A stretch of DNA of 64,000 nucleotides from Microcystis aeruginosa NIES-4325 (GCF_008974145.1 NZ_BJKP01000019.1:1-64000); one strand, 5' to 3'. Positions 1 through 8,689 are shown, numbered from the stretch's first letter. Program-made: numbers and translations. Notes: generated by a model not told the origin, from the sequence alone.

Positions 1-36
1 ATGTTGGTTAAGTTCTTGTTGTTGCTCTGGAGTCAT
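1..36 (-). CDS. 5' end of an unidentified gene, cut by the window edge
   Basis: Twelve codons starting at an ATG at 36 (reading MTPEQQQELNQH) run off the left edge without a stop. The opening resembles, from memory, small helical N-termini of cyanobacterial accessory proteins or transposases, but twelve residues cannot identify it. The upstream sequence is purine rich (GGGAAAAGAC) but gives only a weak ribosome binding site. Confidence 0.3.
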   Translation of the reverse strand, partial: MTPEQQQELNQH

Positions 37-97
37 TTTTGTCTTTTCCCTACTCTTTTCTCTATCCCATACCCAATTGATGCTTTTGTCAAGTAGT

Positions 98-199
98 TTA
101 TTTGTTCTTCAGCTTTGACTTGCTCCCTAATTGACTATCTGGCCGATCCAAGGCAAATGCCTGAATTCTTTTGTATAGCTCTGTCTGTTGAAAGTTCAT
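98..199 (-). pseudogene. truncated N-terminal gene fragment
   Basis: An ATG at 199 opens a 33-codon frame beginning MNFQQTELYKRIQAFALDRP and ending at 98. The first 24 residues look like a real protein start (alternating polar and hydrophobic, with DRPDSQL). The tail is lysine-rich and abrupt, as expected after a frameshift or deletion. From memory, similar starts occur in cyanobacterial hypothetical proteins of a few hundred residues. I call it a 5' remnant; function unknown. Confidence 0.35.
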
Positions 200-669
200 C
201 GTCCCTAATGGGCTATCCATAAACCCGGCCTCCCGAAAAAACTGTTTCTAGTCGTTTATTTAGGCCGAAGAGGCTTAACTATGGGTGCAGTTTAAATTTC
301 TTTACAAAAAGCTGGATGCCAACTATCCCTCTTTCATCCCAAAGATAGAGCCAATATTCTCAACAATCAAACTCATTCATCTGGGCAATAAGTCTCGGAA
401 ACCCAAAAGAAAGTTAAGGAAAGTGACAGAACCGGTTAGGTGAGGATAAAATACCAGTGGTCGCTTTAATATCACCTGAATAGTCGGTTTTTGGTGTCTT
501 TCCCGAAACTATCGGCTGCTACCACTGGTTTGCTGTTGTTTGTTGTTGTAATCTGAGGAAATATAGTTCTTGCGTTCCCAAGCGCCTGAACTGCATTTGT
601 CTCTATAGTAACAATTGTAACAGACAATACCCAGTTTGTGTAAAAAAAAGTAAACAATTTGGTAAAAAA
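200..669. other. non-coding stretch before rqcH
   Basis: About 470 bases without a convincing gene. Short frames on both strands have no start signal or protein-like composition. It looks like decayed intergenic sequence continuous with the fragments at 1-199. No hairpin with a T-run is evident at the end of rqcH. Confidence 0.4.
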
Positions 670-2400
670 TTATTTTTTGCGGTAATCTTCAACCCTCTGA
701 GGACAGCCCCAGATTACTGTTTCCTGTTTGTAAACCACCATACCTGGCTTGGCGCCCTTGGGTTTATAGACGTATTTGGGACGGGTATAGACGACGGGAA
801 CCTGTTCACTATGGCGAGCGCGGCTATAATAAGCGGCGTAATCGGCGGCAAATTGCAGATCGGTGGCGTCTGGAACTGTACCGGGGGTTAAACGGAGTAA
901 AACGTGACTACCAGCGATTTCTTGACTATGAAACCAGATATCGTAATCGCTGGCGCTACGAAAAGTTAGCCGATCATTTTGACGGTTATTTCTGCCAATC
1001 CATAATTCTATTCCAGAGGGAGTAGTAAAGCGCATGGGTTCGGATTCTTTATTATTCGTCCGATTACGCTGGTAATTGCTTTCTAGATACTTTTGTTGAA
1101 TTAATTCTTCTTGTATCTCGTCTAGAGCCTGTAAATCTTCGCTGCTGTTATAATTCTCTAGTTGACTTAAACTCGATCGCACCTGTTCGAGATAATTAAT
1201 TTCACTGACCACTTCCTCTAATAAAGGTTCCACCGCTAACCGCGCCCTTTTTAATTTCTGATGTTGTTTATAAAAATATTGGGCATTCTGTACGGGATTT
1301 CTTTCGGGATCGAGAGGAATAATTACAGGTTTTCCTGTCTGGAAATCCGCCAAAGTAATGCTAGTCATTCCCTGCTGTATTTGCTGGAGATTGGCCATTA
1401 ATAAATCCCCTTGCTCTTTATAGCGATCAGCATGAGCGGATTCTGCTAGTCTTGTTTGAAATCCCGCCGCTTTAGTTTGCAGTTTAGTCAGTAAAGAGAT
1501 GACTTTTTGATTTAACTTTTGCTGTAGTTGTCGAAAGCTTTCTTGATTAATTTGATCGCTATAATAACGGTTTAATAATTCTTGGACATTTTTAGCCGTT
1601 GCCAGCATCTCCCCACCGATCACTGTATAACCTTCCCTTGTCCATCCGGGTTGAAAGGTTTTATTTTCAAGGATTGTTAACCATTCTTGCCAAGCTAAAA
1701 AGAGCTTTTTCCAGTCAGTATTATCTAACTGATCGGTGTTTAATTTCGGGTTAATCTTGGCTTTTTGTAATAGCGATCGAGCGATGACGGGACTAACCCC
1801 ACGATAGGTACTAACTAACTGTTTTTCGATAGTTTTAGGGATTAAACTAACCCTAGCTTGCCAACTGCTCAAGGATTCTTCTAAACTGGGATCTGTTGCC
1901 AATAAAACGGGGGGTAGTTGATAGATTTGTCCCGTTTGTACGGTGCGAACACTGGACTGGGTGGCATTGACTTGATGGGCAACGGTCACAATTTGCTGAT
2001 CGGCAGCAGTTAAAATCACATTGCTATATTTGCCCATAATTTCTATGTACAAATGCCACACCGCCGGATCATCGGGACGTTTGGCAAATTGCAGATCGAT
2101 GACTCTTTCCCACGGGGCAACAAATGCTAATTTTGTTAGCGCAAAACCATTGAGTTGATGACGCAATTGATCGCTGAAAGTGAAGGTATCAGGGACTTTT
2201 GGCGGTGGATCACCAATATGCAGCCGCGATCCTTGGGGATGCCAAGAAATAATTAACCATCCCTTGCGATCGAAGGTTCGTAAATGGAGGGCGATCGTTT
2301 GGCGATCAATTTGATACACTTGTTCTAGTCTAGCTGGTAGCCAAGTGGCGGCAATTTCGGCACAAGTGGCGCTGAGGGTGGTAAAATCTACGGATTGCAT
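670..2400 (-). CDS. rqcH: NFACT-family ribosome quality control protein RqcH/Rqc2
   Basis: This 576-residue protein has the NFACT layout: an N-terminal NFACT-N domain (about 1-250), a helical coiled-coil middle (about 280-440, with long Q/L/K-rich helices), and a C-terminal NFACT-R RNA-binding domain (about 455-560, with GIELWIGRNNRQND and DIWFHSQEIAGSHVLLRL). Bacterial members bind the stalled 50S subunit with peptidyl-tRNA and add C-terminal alanine tails that mark the nascent chain for proteolysis. The Asp-Arg pair needed for tRNA recruitment in characterised members seems to correspond to Glu98-Arg99 here (PWERVIDLQF), a conservative change judged by eye. The gene is a single unit; the gap to upstream gcvT is filled by tandem repeats. 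In older annotation it is called fibronectin-binding protein A. Confidence 0.93.
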   Translation of the reverse strand: MQSVDFTTLSATCAEIAATWLPARLEQVYQIDRQTIALHLRTFDRKGWLIISWHPQGSRLHIGDPPPKVPDTFTFSDQLRHQLNGFALTKLAFVAPWERVIDLQFAKRPDDPAVWHLYIEIMGKYSNVILTAADQQIVTVAHQVNATQSSVRTVQTGQIYQLPPVLLATDPSLEESLSSWQARVSLIPKTIEKQLVSTYRGVSPVIARSLLQKAKINPKLNTDQLDNTDWKKLFLAWQEWLTILENKTFQPGWTREGYTVIGGEMLATAKNVQELLNRYYSDQINQESFRQLQQKLNQKVISLLTKLQTKAAGFQTRLAESAHADRYKEQGDLLMANLQQIQQGMTSITLADFQTGKPVIIPLDPERNPVQNAQYFYKQHQKLKRARLAVEPLLEEVVSEINYLEQVRSSLSQLENYNSSEDLQALDEIQEELIQQKYLESNYQRNRTNNKESEPMRFTTPSGIELWIGRNNRQNDRLTFRSASDYDIWFHSQEIAGSHVLLRLTPGTVPDATDLQFAADYAAYYSRARHSEQVPVVYTRPKYVYKPKGAKPGMVVYKQETVIWGCPQRVEDYRKK

Positions 2401-2402
2401 TT

Positions 2403-2512
2403 TCAGTTATCAGTTATCAGTTATCAGTTATCAGATTTGAGTTTTAAGTGGACAGTGTTATCTAGCAGTTGCCGTTTTCTCTTCACTGATTACTGATTAC
2501 TGTTCACTGAAA
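2403..2512. repeat. (CAGTTAT)n tandem repeat with degenerate complementary arm
   Basis: Four and a half copies of the heptamer CAGTTAT (2404-2434) are followed by a spacer and then by TTCACTGATTACTGATTACTGTTCACTG. The same two-part arrangement recurs in many gaps of this window, at 18995-19085, 26139-26265, 58596-58656 and elsewhere, so it is a dispersed repeat family and not local slippage. Confidence 0.85.
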
Positions 2513-2536
2513 AGCCACCTAACCTCGATCACCTTT

Positions 2537-3643
2537 TTACTTTTTACTTTTATAAAAGGGTTTTTTAACGACGGTAGCGGGGTAGGTGCTGCCGCGGATT
2601 TCCACTTCGATCGCTTGTCCGATCGCAGCGAAAGGTGTGGGAAGATAGGCTAAAGCGATCGCTGTGTTTAAAGTTGGTGATAAAGTGCCACTGGTGACTT
2701 TACCCACCGCTTCCCCGGCAAATACTACCGGATAATCGTGACGGGCGATATGTTTGCCGGACATCTGCAATCCCACCAAGCGCCGATTCACACCATTAAG
2801 TTTTTGATCTTCGAGGACATCGCGACCGATAAAATCGCCTTTTTCTGGCAGATGAACCAACCAATTCAGGCCAGCCTCCAGAGGACTCGTGCTATCGTCG
2901 ATATCCTGTCCATAAAGGGCTAAAGCTGCCTCTAAACGCAGGGTATCCCGGGCCCCTAAACCGCAGGGAGTCACCCCTAAATTTAAGAATTCTGTCCAAA
3001 GTTGCTGTCCGATTTCAGGAGGGGCCATAATTTCAAAGCCATCTTCTCCCGTGTAACCGGTCCTAGCGATAAAAACTTTTTCCCCAAAAAGCTGGCTTTC
3101 CCAGTGATTAAATAGGCCAAAATCGCTTAATTTTTCCTCGATCAAGGGCTGTAAAATCGTGGCTGCCTTGGGTCCTTGCAGGGCAATTAAGACCCTTTCT
3201 CGGGATAAATCCTCTAATTTGACCCCCGATCCCTCTAAATTGCCTAAAATCCATTCTCGATCTTTATCGGTGGTTGAGGCATTAACAATTAACACGCCTT
3301 GGCTTTCGCTTTGGTAGTAAAAGATAATATCATCGATTATGCCACCGTCTGAGTTAAGTAAAACGCTATATTGTGCTTTTCCTGCCCTTAAACGGGCTAA
3401 ATTAGAGGGAACTAGGGTTTGGAGAGATTGAACCAGATTATCTCCAGTTAAGATAAATTTGCCCATGTGGGAAATGTCAAACATTCCGACATCATTGCGG
3501 ACAGCATTATGTTCGGTTTTTAGGCCGCTAAACTGTATCGGCATCTCCCAACCCGCAAAAGGGGTAAATTTGCTGGTTTGTTGGGCAATTAGGTCGTATA
3601 AGGGGGTACGAATAGCGGGGGAAGTTGCTTCTTGGTTAGCCAC
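2537..3643 (-). CDS. gcvT: glycine cleavage system T protein (aminomethyltransferase)
   Basis: The 368-residue product is full length for GcvT, which transfers the methylene group from aminomethylated H protein to tetrahydrofolate and releases ammonia; in cyanobacteria this serves photorespiratory glycine breakdown. Recognisable signatures are the N-terminal TPLYDLIAQQ...FAGWEMPIQF, FDISHMGKF, the folate-site region RTGYTGEDGFEI near residue 195, and GLGARDTLRLEAALALYGQD near 230. The start is GTG at 3643, giving MANQEATS; the next in-frame ATG would cut off conserved sequence. gcvH and gcvP are not adjacent, and no glycine riboswitch-like fold is obvious upstream. Confidence 0.96.
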   Translation of the reverse strand: MANQEATSPAIRTPLYDLIAQQTSKFTPFAGWEMPIQFSGLKTEHNAVRNDVGMFDISHMGKFILTGDNLVQSLQTLVPSNLARLRAGKAQYSVLLNSDGGIIDDIIFYYQSESQGVLIVNASTTDKDREWILGNLEGSGVKLEDLSRERVLIALQGPKAATILQPLIEEKLSDFGLFNHWESQLFGEKVFIARTGYTGEDGFEIMAPPEIGQQLWTEFLNLGVTPCGLGARDTLRLEAALALYGQDIDDSTSPLEAGLNWLVHLPEKGDFIGRDVLEDQKLNGVNRRLVGLQMSGKHIARHDYPVVFAGEAVGKVTSGTLSPTLNTAIALAYLPTPFAAIGQAIEVEIRGSTYPATVVKKPFYKSKK

Positions 3644-3713
3644 GGTGTTCTCGATCGAATGGTTTTCTGCCTAGAGTAGCATAGCAGTAAACAGTTATCA
3701 GGAGGCGGTCGGC

Positions 3714-3799
3714 AGGAGATAGGAGATAGGAGATAGGAGATTATTTTTATTTATTCTCCCCACTTCCCCACTTCCCCACTTCCCCACTTCCCCACTTCC
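3714..3799. repeat. two adjacent microsatellites, AGGAGAT and CCCCACTT
   Basis: Roughly four copies of a 7-base unit (AGGAGAT, 3714-3740) are followed, after 15 A/T-rich bases, by about five copies of an 8-base unit (CCCCACTT, 3757-3799). The array fills the gap between gcvT and the TPR-protease gene. Confidence 0.85.
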
Positions 3800-3803
3800 C
3801 AAT

Positions 3804-5492
3804 TCATAATTGCCACTCCCTTAACCTTTCTCGCACTCTGTCAATGGGAATTGCGAAACCGCAGCCCAATCTAACGGCATATTCTAGGGGTTTGGGAGTG
3901 GAGGGATTATCACAAAATAAACTCGCTTGGGAAATCACTCCCACCACTTGATTTTTATCGTTTAAAACTGGACTTCCCGACTGTCCAGAAACGACAAACA
4001 TGGACAAACTTAAGGATTTTTGGTTATGATCATTAACAGTGCCTTTGCTAATAGTCCAATCTTTTTGATTAAAAGGATTACCGATCGAGATTACTGGTTG
4101 ATTAGCGGCAATTGGTAGGGGTGCTAAAACTAAAGGTTTTAAATCTGGGGGGGGATTTTTTACCTCTAATACTGCCAAATCGAGCCAGTCGTTGGGGGGG
4201 GTAATGTGGAGAATTTTAGCTTTTGAACGCTTGCGAATTTTTCCCTTCGGTGGTTGGCTATAATACTCGACAAAAATGCGCGCCTCTGCATCAATTTCTT
4301 GACGGTAATTCGTGACCACATGGCGATTAGTCACGATCCAAGCTGTGTCTTGATCTCGTTTTAATAGCCAACCAGTGCCGATACCATTTTTATTTTGACT
4401 GCGCAGGACAATTTTAACAATTGAGCGTTTTAAATTCACCAGAGGATCACTCTTAACACTGGGAATTATCTCTGGCATTTTCAATAATTCGGGATGATCG
4501 TGAATTAATCGCCCCCGTTGGATTTCCTGTAAAATAAATCTAGCTTCTGATAAATTGGGATCGATTTCTACGGCCTGCCGACACCAATTTAGACCCTCAT
4601 CGATCTGACCCCTATTGATATAAGTATAACAGAGATTTTCGTAAATCTTGGCATTTTTGGGACTAATTTGGCGCGCCTGTTGAAAAACTGCCATCGCTGC
4701 CCCTAGTTTTCCCTGTTCCGCTAAAGCTTTGCCTAAATAATTATAAATATCCCCATCTTTAGGGGCGTAAATTAAAGCCTGTCGATATATTTGCTCTGCT
4801 TGCTCCCATTTTCCCTGTTTTCCTAGGGCTTCTCCTAATTTTTTGTAGGTTTCACCCTGATTAGGTATCAATTCTAGAGCTTGCTGATAGGCATAACTGG
4901 CCTCTGGCCAGAGTTGCTGTTCACTGTAGGCCTTTCCCAGATAAAAATAGGCTTTTCCCTGACTAGGATCGAGAAAAACCGCTGCTTGCAGAGCTTTCGC
5001 AGCCTCATCCCAACGTTGTAAACTATAGAAAGCTTTTCCTAGCTGAAATTGCGCTTTAAAAGTTGGTTTAATGATAATTGCTTTTTGGTAAGCATCGATC
5101 GCCTCTGACCATTTTTCCTCTTGGGCGAAGATGTCTCCCAAAGCCACTAAATGATTACTTTGGAAGGGTTTGATCGGTGGTTTATTATTAACGATAAAGG
5201 CACGATTATAGGCTTGTAAGGCTTCAGAATAGCGTTTTTGACTTTGTAAGACCTGAGCGATTTTTATATGGGCTTGGCTAGAATTTTCGTCAAAAGATAA
5301 AACTGTTCGGTAGGCAGACAGAGCCGATTCCTTCTCCCCCTCCGCCAAAAGTCGATCGCCTTGCCAAAGATAAGCCAAGGCAATCAGATAAAAAATAGCA
5401 AAGGGAGCGGCGGCGATGAAGGCAATAATTAAAAATATTTGCAGGGGTTTGCTAGAATAGCGGCGACCGATTTTAAGCTCTTTTCTTTTCAT
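3804..5492 (-). CDS. membrane-anchored TPR protein with C-terminal trypsin-like protease
   Basis: The 562-residue product has a basic start (MKRKELKIGRRYSSK), one transmembrane helix at about 18-44, about eight tetratricopeptide repeats between 45 and 330 (regular A-x-x-x-Y-x-x-A-L spacing), and a trypsin/HtrA-like serine protease domain from about 355 to the end. The catalytic triad is readable as His in IVTNRHVV (about 393), Asp in NDWLDLAVL (about 441) and Ser in SGQSGSPV (about 507). The likely arrangement is an inner-membrane or thylakoid anchor with a periplasmic protease whose TPRs recruit partners. No PDZ domain is seen, unlike Deg/HtrA. It appears monocistronic. Substrate unknown. 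Confidence 0.85.
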   Translation of the reverse strand: MKRKELKIGRRYSSKPLQIFLIIAFIAAAPFAIFYLIALAYLWQGDRLLAEGEKESALSAYRTVLSFDENSSQAHIKIAQVLQSQKRYSEALQAYNRAFIVNNKPPIKPFQSNHLVALGDIFAQEEKWSEAIDAYQKAIIIKPTFKAQFQLGKAFYSLQRWDEAAKALQAAVFLDPSQGKAYFYLGKAYSEQQLWPEASYAYQQALELIPNQGETYKKLGEALGKQGKWEQAEQIYRQALIYAPKDGDIYNYLGKALAEQGKLGAAMAVFQQARQISPKNAKIYENLCYTYINRGQIDEGLNWCRQAVEIDPNLSEARFILQEIQRGRLIHDHPELLKMPEIIPSVKSDPLVNLKRSIVKIVLRSQNKNGIGTGWLLKRDQDTAWIVTNRHVVTNYRQEIDAEARIFVEYYSQPPKGKIRKRSKAKILHITPPNDWLDLAVLEVKNPPPDLKPLVLAPLPIAANQPVISIGNPFNQKDWTISKGTVNDHNQKSLSLSMFVVSGQSGSPVLNDKNQVVGVISQASLFCDNPSTPKPLEYAVRLGCGFAIPIDRVRERLREWQL

Positions 5493-5558
5493 CTCTTGGT
5501 TAGGATAAACAACAGGACAGAGGTGGTTCGATAGGTGTAATTAATTTGGTGTATGTAC

Positions 5559-5910
5559 TTATAGGGGATGAGGGCAATAGTTAAAGTTGTGATGCCTACC
5601 ACTATAGGGAGGATCGAGATAAATTAAATCATTTTTTTGATTTAAAGAGATAGTATCACGAAAGTCAGCGACGGCAAAAGTCCAATCGGAATTGTAGATA
5701 ATTTTGGCAACAGCAGTGACTTGATTGACAATTTTGGTGATATAGGACTGGGCAAATCTTTGGTCTTTTTTACAGTTTGGTTGTAAGTTAAAACCCAGAT
5801 TATATCCAGTGATAAAAGCTTTGATGATCTGCTAAACTTTTAATTGATGATACCAGTTTAGTTTTGATACCTTGACATTTAATCGGGGGAACAGCGAGGA
5901 CTGTATTCAT
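5559..5910 (-). pseudogene. gutted D12-class N6-adenine DNA methyltransferase
   Basis: An ATG at 5910 starts a frame reading MNTVLAVPPIKCQGIKTKL, the typical N-terminus of D12 (Dam/DpnM-like) adenine methylases. It fails after about 36 residues. A second frame (5831-5559) carries the C-terminal half, including FNLQPNCKKDQRFAQSYI and the catalytic motif as DLIYLDPPYSGRHHNF, then stops early. The FxGxG motif, target recognition domain and the part after DPPY are missing. So a large internal deletion with frame loss, plus 3' truncation, has inactivated it. No restriction gene is visible beside it. Confidence 0.8.
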
Positions 5911-5927
5911 TGGCAGTTAATATCAAC

Positions 5928-6278
5928 TTAAATGAATAAACTGGGAGACACTTTAAACATTTCTCCTAAAATTTTAGCTTGAGTTTTACTAATCAATCGC
6001 TCTAAATCAGCTTGTTTCATGTTGTTAGCTGACCTTAAGTGTAATAATACTTCCTGCGGTGAAGCTGGTTCAGGTTGAGGTTGTTTGGCATCAAAATTCT
6101 TAATAATTGTCGCCATTAATTTAACCATCGCAGTTTCTTCTGGTAGTCGATCCTGTTTACTAATTAGATTAAGGAGAAGATGATGCGCTTGCTCATATTC
6201 TTCGTCGTTTTCAATAATCTTGAGTTGAAATTTAGTCAACAGTTGATTATAAATATTTTGATTAATTGCTAGGGTCAT
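5928..6278 (-). CDS. HigA-like (COG5499) antitoxin/XRE regulator with shortened HTH
   Basis: The 116-residue protein matches cyanobacterial HigA-like regulators. It has an N-terminal helical region (MTLAINQNIYNQLLTKF), a central hinge with HHLLLNLISKQDRLPEET and a C-terminal XRE-type domain starting NMKQADLE and ending ISKTQAKILGEMFKVSPSLFI. In the family as I remember it, about 12-16 residues carrying the recognition helix (of the G-S-x-x-x-V-S-E-I-x-N-G-K-R type) lie between ADL and ISKTQAK. Here ADLERLISKTQAK is continuous, so an in-frame deletion is likely and DNA binding doubtful. No HigB toxin gene is adjacent. It sits next to the methyltransferase ghost. Confidence 0.75.
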   Translation of the reverse strand: MTLAINQNIYNQLLTKFQLKIIENDEEYEQAHHLLLNLISKQDRLPEETAMVKLMATIIKNFDAKQPQPEPASPQEVLLHLRSANNMKQADLERLISKTQAKILGEMFKVSPSLFI

Positions 6279-6324
6279 TTTTCTTTCGGTTAGACTGAAA
6301 TTTTTGGGTGTGTTACTACTGAAT

Positions 6325-7137
6325 TTAAACCAGTGATTTTAACCAACTGTACCAAGCATCTAAACCTTCTCCTGTGGTAGCGGAAACTTGAAAAACTTTC
6401 AGATTGGGATTAACTTGATAGGCGTAATCTAAACAGCGATCGAGGTTAAAATTAACGTAGGGTAGTAGGTCTATTTTTGTCAAGATCATGACTTGAGAAG
6501 CGTGGAACATATAGGGATATTTAATCGGTTTATCTTCTCCTTCGGTGACGGAAAGAATGACGACTTTGGCATTTTCTCCCAAATCAAATAAAGCAGGACA
6601 AACTAGATTACCGACATTTTCGATCATGACTAAAGAATTCATCGGTGGATCGAGTTCGATTAATCCTCTCTCTACCATTGATGCTTCTAAATGACAACCT
6701 GTTCCAGTGTTAATTTGGATAACCTGACAACCGGTTTCACTAATTTTTTGGGCATCATTAGCTGTTGCTTGATCTCCCTCAATGACACTGATAGGAATAG
6801 CGCTTTTTAAATCGGCAATTGTACGAGTTAACAGGGTAGTTTTTCCCGAACCGGGAGAGGAAACCAGATTAAGGGCAACAGTTTTTCTCCCCTTCAACCA
6901 ACCGCGATTTTGTGCGGCTAACAGATTATTTTTTGCCAGCAGATTTTGCTCAACTTGGAGAATGTTACCATGAATTTGAGCGTGAATTTCCGCAGGATGA
7001 TGGGGATGCTCATGCTCGTGATCGTGATGGCTATGACTAATAACAGTACCATCGGCTAAAATATGTTCATGGGTTCCCGTTTGCGGATTAGTTAATGTTA
7101 CTTCCGAGTTATCAGAACAACCACAGGTTACACACAT
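6325..7137 (-). CDS. hypB: hydrogenase/urease nickel incorporation GTPase HypB
   Basis: HypB is the GTPase that, with HypA, delivers nickel to the large subunit of NiFe hydrogenase. The 270-residue product begins MCVTCGCSD (N-terminal metal site), has a His-rich stretch near 35-50 (HSHHDHEHEHPHH) typical of nickel-storing HypB, then the G domain: P-loop SSPGSGKTTLL near 95, EGDQAT, MIENVGNLVCP (metal-bridging Cys) and LTKIDLLP. It overlaps the end of hypA by 10 bases, so the two are translationally coupled. Its partner hydrogenase genes in this window are hoxU and hoxY, about 5 kb away. Confidence 0.97.
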   Translation of the reverse strand: MCVTCGCSDNSEVTLTNPQTGTHEHILADGTVISHSHHDHEHEHPHHPAEIHAQIHGNILQVEQNLLAKNNLLAAQNRGWLKGRKTVALNLVSSPGSGKTTLLTRTIADLKSAIPISVIEGDQATANDAQKISETGCQVIQINTGTGCHLEASMVERGLIELDPPMNSLVMIENVGNLVCPALFDLGENAKVVILSVTEGEDKPIKYPYMFHASQVMILTKIDLLPYVNFNLDRCLDYAYQVNPNLKVFQVSATTGEGLDAWYSWLKSLV

Positions 7138-7472
7138 AAGGATTCTGTCTCCAACGATTTGAGATTTAATTCTTGACCCTGTAAAATGACTATATTGCGA
7201 CTACCACATTGATCGCAGATTCCGTAGGGATATTCTAGTTCTAGCTCATTTCCACAATCTTGGCACTGTCCTAAACCAGAAATTTGCAGAATCTCTAACA
7301 TTGCCCCCTCTATATTAGTACCTTGACAACAGCTATCAAAACAAAAAGCGATCGATTCTGGCATAATTGCCGTTAGTTTACCAATCTCTAACACCACGCG
7401 CTTAACTTTCATTCCTCGGGAATGTTCTAAAGCAAGTTCGATAATATTTTGGGTGATTCCTAGTTCGTGCAT
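7128..7472 (-). CDS. hypA: hydrogenase maturation nickel chaperone HypA
   Basis: The 114-residue protein starts MHELGITQNII, where His2 is the nickel ligand of the family, and has the zinc-binding loop built from CQDCGNE and CDQCGSR (about 74-95). HypA hands nickel to HypB and the hydrogenase large subunit. The gene lies upstream of and overlaps hypB; 110 bases of repeat-containing sequence separate it from hypE, so transcription may run hypE-hypA-hypB, although the repeat could also carry a separate promoter. Confidence 0.97.
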   Translation of the reverse strand: MHELGITQNIIELALEHSRGMKVKRVVLEIGKLTAIMPESIAFCFDSCCQGTNIEGAMLEILQISGLGQCQDCGNELELEYPYGICDQCGSRNIVILQGQELNLKSLETESLCV

Positions 7473-7474
7473 TT

Positions 7475-7499
7475 TCAGTTATCAGTTATCAGTGATCAG
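7475..7499. repeat. (CAGTTAT)n repeat between hypE and hypA
   Basis: A short copy of the dispersed repeat (TCAGTTATCAGTTATCAGTG) lies directly upstream of the hypA start. The T-rich tract at 7538-7560 is reminiscent of similar low-complexity tracts at 2528-2551 and, inverted, at 53110-53137. Confidence 0.8.
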
Positions 7500-7582
7500 G
7501 GAAATTTCAACTAAAACCCCAAAACCCCAACTATCTGTTTTTTTACTTTTCACTTTTTCCTTTAAAACTGTCTCCTGTCTAA

Positions 7583-8653
7583 TTAACATATTCTCGGTAA
7601 TTGTTCACCGACTAACATATCGAGAATTCTGTTAGTGCCGAAAGGGGTTTTTAAGTAAACTAAATTGGGGGGAGAAGCAACGACTTCCCCGATACAAGCG
7701 GCATTTTTACCGTCAGGATGGGAACGCATCACTGCTAAAACGCGATTTTCTGCCTCCGGAGGCACGACAAGGACTAATTTGCCCTCATTTGCTAGATAAA
7801 GCGGTTCTAAACCCAACAATTCGCACATTCCTCGCACTTCTTCCCGGATGGGGATCGCCGTTTCCTGAACCTGTATTCCCACCCCTGAACTTTGGGCAAA
7901 TTCGTTTAAAACTGTGGCTAATCCGCCTCTAGTGGCATCCCGCATCGCTTTAACTTGCGGGCAAACTGCCAGAATTGCAGAAATTAAAGAATTCAGGGCT
8001 TGACAATCACTTTCAATTGTGCATTGTAGGTCTAATTCGCCCCTGGCAATCAGAATGGCGGCGCCGTGATCCCCCAGAAAACCGTTAAGCAGAATGCGAT
8101 CGCCAATTTGTAAATTATTCGCCCTGGAATTGATTCCGGCTGGAATTACTCCCACTCCAGAGGTATTAATAAATACTTGATCCCCTTGTCCGTTGGGAAC
8201 GACTTTTGTATCCCCAGTGACGATTTTTACTGCTGCTTTTTCTGCGGCTATTTTCATGCTAGTAACGATGGTTTTTAGTGTGTCGATAGATAAACCTTCT
8301 TCGAGGATAAAACTACAACTGAGATAGAGAGGAATTGCCCCACCGACAGCCAAATCATTAACGGTTCCATTGACTGCTAAACTGCCAATATCACCCCCCG
8401 GAAAGAATAGGGGAGAAACCACATAGGAATCGGTGGTAAATGCCAAGCGATCGCCGATATTAGCTAAATCTTTAATCTCAAATCGGGCTTGATCTTCAAG
8501 GGGTGCCAGTAAGTTATTATCGAAATTATTAACGAATATCTCGTTAATTAAATCCCGCATTGCTCTGCCACCACTGCCATGGGAGAGAGTGATATTTGTG
8601 TCGGTAATTTTGTTTTTTTTTAATCTTAAAGAAGCTGAAGGAGTGCTAGTCAT
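7583..8653 (-). CDS. hypE: hydrogenase expression/formation protein HypE
   Basis: HypE dehydrates the carbamoyl group it receives from HypF to make the cyanide ligands of the NiFe site. The 356-residue product has the conserved start region ITLSHGSGGRAM, the PurM/AIR synthase-like fold (DQARFEI, FTTDSYVVSPLFFPGGDIG, TRGGLATVLNEFA) and ends in the family's hallmark tail PRIC, whose C-terminal Cys carries the cyanate/thiocyanate. That intact tail argues that it is functional. It is first in the hyp group on the minus strand; hypC, hypD and hypF are not in the window. Confidence 0.97.
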   Translation of the reverse strand: MTSTPSASLRLKKNKITDTNITLSHGSGGRAMRDLINEIFVNNFDNNLLAPLEDQARFEIKDLANIGDRLAFTTDSYVVSPLFFPGGDIGSLAVNGTVNDLAVGGAIPLYLSCSFILEEGLSIDTLKTIVTSMKIAAEKAAVKIVTGDTKVVPNGQGDQVFINTSGVGVIPAGINSRANNLQIGDRILLNGFLGDHGAAILIARGELDLQCTIESDCQALNSLISAILAVCPQVKAMRDATRGGLATVLNEFAQSSGVGIQVQETAIPIREEVRGMCELLGLEPLYLANEGKLVLVVPPEAENRVLAVMRSHPDGKNAACIGEVVASPPNLVYLKTPFGTNRILDMLVGEQLPRIC

Positions 8654-8689
8654 AAATTTGAGTACAGCAGTTATCTTGATGGTGAGGTA

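Noticed and set aside
472-657. A 61-codon minus-strand frame in the left intergenic region
   Set aside because: Weak composition, no ribosome binding site and no recognisable motif.
3644-3713. Possible glycine riboswitch upstream of gcvT
   Set aside because: The leader is short and shows no tandem aptamer-like conserved cores.
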